From positions 1 through 17,552 of the forward strand of contig JAHIVL010000033.1 in NCBI GenBank assembly GCA_018816485.1: 17,552 nucleotides of DNA, read 5' to 3'. This DNA comes from Patescibacteria group bacterium (GTDB taxonomy: Bacteria > Patescibacteriota > Microgenomatia > UBA1400 > PJMF01). The notes beneath the pieces were generated by a model. That model saw only the letters and a list, made by a program, of their open reading frames with translations, searched no databases and had not been told where the DNA came from. The translations under genes and the position numbers were made by a program. Shown here piece by piece: positions 13,683 to 17,552 of the stretch. Each line of letters opens with the position of its first letter. Positions within the stretch are counted from its first letter, which is position 1.

Positions 13683-15125
13683 TTAATTACTCAAGAATTT
13701 AATAGCTTGATTAAGTCTATCCAATGTTAGTTTTTTGCCGATAATCTCGATTGTTTCGAAAAGCGGAGGAGTGGCTTTTTTTCCAGTGACAGCAACCCTG
13801 ATCATCATGAAGTATTGATTCTTTTTCCACTCTTTGTTTTCCTGAAGTTTTCTAAGCGCATTTTCAATATTTGCCGTAATCCAGGAATTAATAGTTGATA
13901 GTTCTAATATGGTCTTTTGAAGTTGCATAATCACTTTTTCGGAACTCGATTTATTAAGAAGCAATTTAAGTCGTTGTGCGTTAAGTTGGATGTCTCTATA
14001 AAAAAAGCTTGTTAGCTCTTCAACATCAGAAAGCTTTTCTAATCTTTCTCTGATTAAAAAAAGGATGCTATCAAGTTTGTCTTCAGGAAAATCATTAGGT
14101 AGAAATTTTTCTATTTTTTGTTTTAATTTGGCAGGTTCTAGTTTTCTGATGTATATTCCGTTAATCCAATCTAGCTTTTTTAAGTCGAACACTACTGATT
14201 TAGAGCTGATGTCTGCTGGATCAAATCTGTCGATATACTCTTTCATGTTCATGATTTCAACATTGTCAGGCCTTGCCCATCCTAAAATCATGAGAAAGTT
14301 TAATAAGGCGTCAGGTAAATATCCTTGGTCTAAAAAAGATTGTGCAGAAACTGTTCCTTTTCTTTTGCTCATTTTGCCTTTTCCGTCAGGATTTAAAAAG
14401 ATAGGAATGTGTGCAAAAATAGGCAATTCCCAGCCAAATGCTTCATAAAGGAGAATATGTTTAGGAGTTGAACTAATCCATTCTTCTCCACGCATAATGT
14501 GAGTAATTTCCATCAGGTGGTCATCAACTACAACGGCTAGATGATAAGTAGGATATCCATCGCTTTTCATTAGCACTTGATCATTAACGGTATCAGAATT
14601 AACGACAATTTCACCTCTAATAAGATCATTAAATCTAATTTTTGTATTTTCAGGAACTTTAAGTCTAATAACACTTTCTTGTTTTTGGTCAAGTTTCTTT
14701 TTCACTTCTTTAGTAGATAGATTTCTACAAAAACCATCATATTTTGGAGCTGTTTTTTCCACCTGTTGCTTCTCTTTTACTTCTTGAAGTCTTTCTTTAC
14801 TACAAAAACAATGATAAGCCTTGCCTTTAGCAATAAGTTCTTCTGCTTTTTCTTGGTAGATGGCTAATCTTTGAGACTGAATATATGGTTCAAATTTACC
14901 GCCAACCCCAGGACCTTCATCCCAGTCAAGAGAGTATTGTTTTAAAATTCTTTGAATTGCTTCTATGCCATCGTTAACTTCTCTAATTTTATCTGTATCT
15001 TCAATTCTTAGAATAAATTGTCCATGATGTCTTTTTGCAAATGCATAGTTTTTTAGAGTTATGGCTAGACTACCAACATGCATATCTCCAGTTGGGCTAG
15101 GCGCCATTCTTGTTCGTACTTTCAT
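13683..15125 (-). CDS. gltX: Glutamyl-tRNA synthetase
   Basis: The 480-residue class I aminoacyl-tRNA synthetase charges tRNA-Glu. Motifs are MAPSPTGDMHVGS (residues 7-19), the HIGH region in the form HVGS (16-19); the KMSKR loop GKMSKRKG (250-257); and FNDLIRGEI, DDHLMEITHIMRGEEWISST and PTYHLAVVVDDH of the Rossmann domain. A zinc-binding set C106-x-C108, Y129 and C133 is present, as in E. coli-type GluRS. The C-terminal anticodon-binding helices follow and end at LNQAIKFLSN. Length is normal. Whether it is discriminating or also charges tRNA-Gln cannot be told from this window. The start is marked by a TATAAT 7 nt upstream, so a leaderless transcript is likely even though it follows the membrane-protein gene by 33 nt. 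Confidence 0.97.
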   Translation of the reverse strand: MKVRTRMAPSPTGDMHVGSLAITLKNYAFAKRHHGQFILRIEDTDKIREVNDGIEAIQRILKQYSLDWDEGPGVGGKFEPYIQSQRLAIYQEKAEELIAKGKAYHCFCSKERLQEVKEKQQVEKTAPKYDGFCRNLSTKEVKKKLDQKQESVIRLKVPENTKIRFNDLIRGEIVVNSDTVNDQVLMKSDGYPTYHLAVVVDDHLMEITHIMRGEEWISSTPKHILLYEAFGWELPIFAHIPIFLNPDGKGKMSKRKGTVSAQSFLDQGYLPDALLNFLMILGWARPDNVEIMNMKEYIDRFDPADISSKSVVFDLKKLDWINGIYIRKLEPAKLKQKIEKFLPNDFPEDKLDSILFLIRERLEKLSDVEELTSFFYRDIQLNAQRLKLLLNKSSSEKVIMQLQKTILELSTINSWITANIENALRKLQENKEWKKNQYFMMIRVAVTGKKATPPLFETIEIIGKKLTLDRLNQAIKFLSN

Positions 15126-15132
15126 AATTGTG

Positions 15133-15138
15133 ATTATA
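15133..15138 (-). promoter_or_regulatory. -10 box of gltX
   Basis: TATAAT on the minus strand, 7 nt before the gltX ATG; no good -35. It lies in the 33-bp gap after the membrane-protein gene, so gltX probably has its own leaderless transcript. Confidence 0.55.
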
Positions 15139-15158
15139 GCCTGAAGAGAATGATTTGG

Positions 15159-16241
15159 CTATTTCTGAACGTAAACTGGGTCTAGAGCTGAAACGTATCC
15201 GAGGAAGCCGTCATCTTCATTTTCAAAAATATAAATAGGTTGAAGATATTCTTGTTCTTCAAAGTCATCATAGTATCCGAGCGAAACTTTTCGAACAATA
15301 GCTTGGTCCGATTTACCCTTAGATGCAATATAGCCTTCTCCAGCTTGTAGGATTTGCCATGCCGAACGAGAGGATCTTAATGGATAGGTGTGAACTTGAT
15401 CGTAATCTACCTCATTATGATTCATCTCAAGTTCTACGATGCTATCGACACCACCATCTAAAGCACCTGTCAAGACTGCTCTAATTGATGCTTGATATCC
15501 TTCTGGGCTATACATTTTATACACTTGGTCGATTGCGATTCTATCAATATCAACTTGAATGAAGTCGGCATCTGATTGTGAAGCCGCAGGTGCTAATTCA
15601 CCACCGAGAGACTTCAGGAAAACTACTTCAGCTGAAGCAGAAGCAACATCTTCGGGTAACAGTTCGGCTTTATCGAGGAATTTTTTCACATCATTAACAG
15701 CCTCAATTCCTGATGGGGTTTGAGTGTTAACTAAAAACTCTGGATGAGAGAGATAATTTGTTGTAAATCTAAAATTGAGATTTCTAGTATTCATTTCTAG
15801 ATTTGAAGCAAGTGGTTTTGATTTAGTCCAGCGATAGGTTTCTGTACCCAAGACCTCAGGCTCAAAAACAAAATTATATTTTGCGGCAATATTTTTTGCA
15901 TTTTGATCGGCTAGTAAGCTCGCAGATGCCTTGGGCATGAAATAAACTTTTGCTCTATCACCAAATTCTGGAGTAGAACCTGATATAGTTTCAAGTTTAT
16001 AACTACTTGGTTTTTCATCATCGGTTCTGATATCAAATCTTAGAGTAGGCAGTTTGCCAAAGCCAACAGTTGGTGGAGGTGGAGGAGCGGGGTGAGTTGC
16101 TTTCCAATATGTTATAAAACCAGTTACAAGAATACGACCAATCATCAATGTAACAAGAGCGATAGATCCGTACTTAACAGCTTGTCTACTAAAGTGAGTT
16201 AATTGAGTGAGTGTGAAACCAGTATTCTCTTTTGCAGGCAT
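15159..16241 (-). CDS. Hypothetical single-pass membrane protein (360 aa)
   Basis: A short basic N-terminus is followed by one hydrophobic segment at about residues 22-45, a proline stretch PAPPPPP (51-57) and a 300-residue soluble domain presumably outside the membrane. The topology is a signal-anchor protein; no lipobox or cleavage motif is evident. The outer domain has segments such as GKLPTLRFDIR, TETYRWTKSKP, IDQVYKMYSPEGYQASIRAV and GYYDDFEEQEYLQPIYIFEN, and almost no cysteine. I do not recognise the family; it may be a cell-envelope protein typical of CPR bacteria. Its ATG is 6 nt below an extended -10, and it is divergent from trmD. gltX follows after 33 nt. Confidence 0.7.
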   Translation of the reverse strand: MPAKENTGFTLTQLTHFSRQAVKYGSIALVTLMIGRILVTGFITYWKATHPAPPPPPTVGFGKLPTLRFDIRTDDEKPSSYKLETISGSTPEFGDRAKVYFMPKASASLLADQNAKNIAAKYNFVFEPEVLGTETYRWTKSKPLASNLEMNTRNLNFRFTTNYLSHPEFLVNTQTPSGIEAVNDVKKFLDKAELLPEDVASASAEVVFLKSLGGELAPAASQSDADFIQVDIDRIAIDQVYKMYSPEGYQASIRAVLTGALDGGVDSIVELEMNHNEVDYDQVHTYPLRSSRSAWQILQAGEGYIASKGKSDQAIVRKVSLGYYDDFEEQEYLQPIYIFENEDDGFLGYVSALDPVYVQK

Positions 16242-16247
16242 AATAGT

Positions 16248-16256
16248 ATGATAACA
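16248..16256 (-). promoter_or_regulatory. Extended -10 promoter of the membrane-protein gene
   Basis: TGTTATCAT on the minus strand, an extended -10 with one mismatch in the hexamer, ends 6 nt before the ATG at 16241. This again predicts a leaderless mRNA. Confidence 0.5.
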
Positions 16257-16308
16257 ATTTTTTTTCTAAGTAGCTAGTGTGTTGTTATTATTTGTTACTA
16301 TTATTTTA

Positions 16309-16317
16309 TGGTAAAAT
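16309..16317 (+). promoter_or_regulatory. Extended -10 promoter of trmD
   Basis: TGGTAAAAT ends 10 nt before the ATG at 16328, giving a leader of perhaps 3-5 nt. AAGGTG at 16319-16324 resembles a Shine-Dalgarno but is only 3 nt from the ATG and would be mostly untranscribed. Confidence 0.45.
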
Positions 16318-16327
16318 TAAGGTGTAG

Positions 16328-17038
16328 ATGAAACTAAATATTTTAACCATTTTTCCAGAATATTTTTCTTCACCTTTTGCTACTTCAATTCTTAAAAGAG
16401 CTTTAGTGGCTGGTGCTGTGGAGATAAATATTGTTGATATTAGAGAGTTTGCAACTGACAAACACAGACTCACAGATGATCGTCCTTTTGGTGGTGGTCC
16501 AGGTATGGTTATGAAAGTTGAGCCAATTGATTTGGCGTTGGAAAGTTTGGGCGTGAAAAAAAACGAGATTGTTGCAGATAGTGATTCTGGTGGTGTAGAA
16601 AAAAAGTCAGACAGAAGTAAGTTTTTGACTGGTTCAAAAATAATTCTTACTTCTGCAAAGGGCAAAATATTCAACCAAAATGTAGTAAAAGACTACTCAA
16701 AGTTACAAGAACTAACTATAGTTTGTGGTCACTATGAAGGAGTTGATGAAAGAGTAGCGCAAAATTTAGTTGATGAAGAAATTAGAATCGGAGATTATGT
16801 TCTAACCGGTGGTGAACCCGCAGCTTTGGTAATTTCTGATGCGGTAATTAGGTTACTCCCAAAAGTTTTGGGGAATGAGGAGAGTAACAAGAATGAATCG
16901 CACTCTACACTAGGGACATTGGGTATTCCGCAATATACAAGACCGCAAAACTATAAAGGTTGGGAAGTGCCAGAAGTCTTATTAGGTGGAGATCATCAAA
17001 AAGTCGCTGAGTGGAGAGAAGGTAAAACTACAACTTAA
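16328..17038 (+). CDS. trmD: tRNA (guanine-37-N1)-methyltransferase
   Basis: The 236-residue SPOUT-class enzyme puts the N1-methyl group on G37 of tRNAs, which prevents +1 frameshifting. It shows DDRPFGGGPGMVMK (residues 50-63), VCGHYEGVDER (132-142) and IRIGDYVLTGGEPA (152-164), which form the trefoil-knot SAM site. R142 and D156 correspond to the catalytic Arg/Asp pair of the E. coli enzyme. YTRPQNYKGWEVPEVLL and the flexible-domain end HQKVAEWR follow. The usual C-terminal tail after WR (a further 10-20 residues with RTxxRRPDL) is shortened to EGKTTT. The gene stands alone here, not in an rpsP-rimM-trmD-rplS operon. Its TAA lies inside the left arm of the downstream terminator. Confidence 0.97.
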   Translation: MKLNILTIFPEYFSSPFATSILKRALVAGAVEINIVDIREFATDKHRLTDDRPFGGGPGMVMKVEPIDLALESLGVKKNEIVADSDSGGVEKKSDRSKFLTGSKIILTSAKGKIFNQNVVKDYSKLQELTIVCGHYEGVDERVAQNLVDEEIRIGDYVLTGGEPAALVISDAVIRLLPKVLGNEESNKNESHSTLGTLGIPQYTRPQNYKGWEVPEVLLGGDHQKVAEWREGKTTT

Positions 17039-17107
17039 ATTGAAATTATACTTTTTTGGCCGTAGGCAGTTCGCCTAAAATGCCTAAAAAAGTATAATTT
17101 CAATTTA
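17036..17107. terminator. Strong bidirectional terminator shared by trmD and the SDR gene
   Basis: The left arm 17036-17060 and right arm 17082-17107 pair over 25 bp with a single bulged T; within the loop TAGGC (17063-17067) and GCCTA (17073-17077) can form a nested hairpin. Six T close the left arm core and six A the right. The stop codons of both convergent genes (TAA at 17036-17038, and TAA read on the minus strand at 17107-17105) are the two outer ends of the stem. Confidence 0.8.
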
Positions 17108-17552
17108 TAACTTCACTAGCTTCATGCCTTCTTTAATACTTTTTAGTGCAAAATCAATTTCACTTTTTAATTTTTCTACACTCATGGCAGTGTTTCTCTG
17201 GTAAGGACGGTCAAGAGTTTTTAAGTACTCATCTAGATCACCTTTTTTAACTTCTTTTCCAAAATTAAAGTTGGAGTTTATCAGGTTTGCAAAATCAAAG
17301 TCAGTCCAGCTTTCTCCAGAAGATGAGTTATAAATTCCTTTTGCCTTAGTTCTGATAGCCCAATCTATCACAAGGGCAAAGTCGTCTATAAAAGTTGGAC
17401 CAAAATAATGATTGGTAAACTGAGGATACAAACTGTCATTTTTTAATCCGTGAGCAATTCTTCTTACAGCATCGGGTCGTACAAAGTTGTCAGATCTAAA
17501 AGGTTGATCAATTCTTAGTATCGTCCAGTCAATATCACTCTGAGTAATAACA
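17105..17552 (-). CDS. RmlD-like NAD-dependent SDR sugar epimerase/reductase, C-terminal part
   Basis: The frame is open from the right edge of the window (17551) to TAA at 17105, so 148 C-terminal residues are visible and the N-terminus, with the Rossmann GxxGxxG and YxxxK, lies outside. The visible part has DWTILRIDQPFRSDNFVRPD, the substrate-loop strand of extended SDR enzymes. FGPTFIDDFALVIDWAI corresponds to the YxPTYVxDxA segment of dTDP-4-dehydrorhamnose reductase (RmlD), and KAKGIYNSSSGESWTDFDFA follows. The last helix (RNTAMSVEKLKSEIDF) resembles the RPxxSxLDxxK end of RmlD. It could equally be another NAD-dependent epimerase/reductase, so no symbol is given. It is convergent with trmD and shares its terminator. 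Confidence 0.8.
   Translation of the reverse strand, partial: VITQSDIDWTILRIDQPFRSDNFVRPDAVRRIAHGLKNDSLYPQFTNHYFGPTFIDDFALVIDWAIRTKAKGIYNSSSGESWTDFDFANLINSNFNFGKEVKKGDLDEYLKTLDRPYQRNTAMSVEKLKSEIDFALKSIKEGMKLVKL

Noticed and set aside
1..17552. Recoded genetic code (UGA as Gly, as in Gracilibacteria/SR1)
   Set aside because: Conserved genes such as typA, gltX and trmD are intact with standard stops; recoding would place in-frame TGA at glycines and break them.
1..17552. tRNA or rRNA genes, CRISPR array, defence system
   Set aside because: No T-loop/cloverleaf pattern, no conserved rRNA blocks, no regularly spaced repeats and no defence-type genes were seen.

Overview
This AT-rich, gene-dense window fits a small-genome bacterium, most likely a Candidate Phyla Radiation (Patescibacteria) member and perhaps Microgenomates. 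That placement is inference. It rests on short housekeeping genes (YbeY ending one residue after its zinc site, a DnaX without zinc cysteines), several hypothetical proteins of a CPR look, very tight gene packing, and start codons sitting directly under -10 boxes. The standard code fits: all intact genes stop with TAA or TAG and none needs a reassigned TGA.

Layout. At 1-257 (+) is the tail of an unidentified protein, possibly a glycosyltransferase. The stretch 258-1190 is an accessory scar: a decayed IS3-family insertion sequence (408 to about 830) abuts the headless remnant of a P-loop (AAA_33-type) kinase. An EamA/DMT transporter (1195-2088, with terminator) and a class I SAM methyltransferase (2181-2762) follow on +. 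On the minus strand, glycogen/alpha-glucan phosphorylase (6164-4494), a 90-aa protein and a 436-aa protein with a four-cysteine zinc ribbon form one co-directional group. It is divergent from typA (6288-8105, +).

A minus-strand series of nine genes runs from 16241 down to 8130: one-TM membrane protein, gltX, two hypotheticals, ybeY, dnaX, ybaB, rdgB and an M29 aminopeptidase. Gaps are short, and ybeY/dnaX and rdgB/aminopeptidase overlap. trmD (16328-17038, +) is divergent from it and ends in a strong two-way hairpin terminator shared with the C-terminal part of an RmlD-like SDR protein (17105 to the window edge, -).

The genes are mainly translation and ribosome quality (gltX, trmD, ybeY, typA), DNA replication and nucleoid (dnaX, ybaB), nucleotide-pool cleaning (rdgB), peptide turnover and glucan use.

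Two observations stand out. First, dnaX carries an A10 run. The genomic frame yields a short gamma-like protein, and dropping one A opens a frame that continues about 155 codons into a recognisable tau-type C-terminal domain, so slippage (or a sequencing indel) is implied. Second, eight genes have a -10-like hexamer 4-10 nt before the start codon, which implies leaderless or nearly leaderless mRNAs as the default at promoter-proximal genes here. SD-like sequences appear instead before operon-internal ybaB and the aminopeptidase. No CRISPR array, rRNA, tRNA or recognisable defence system is seen.
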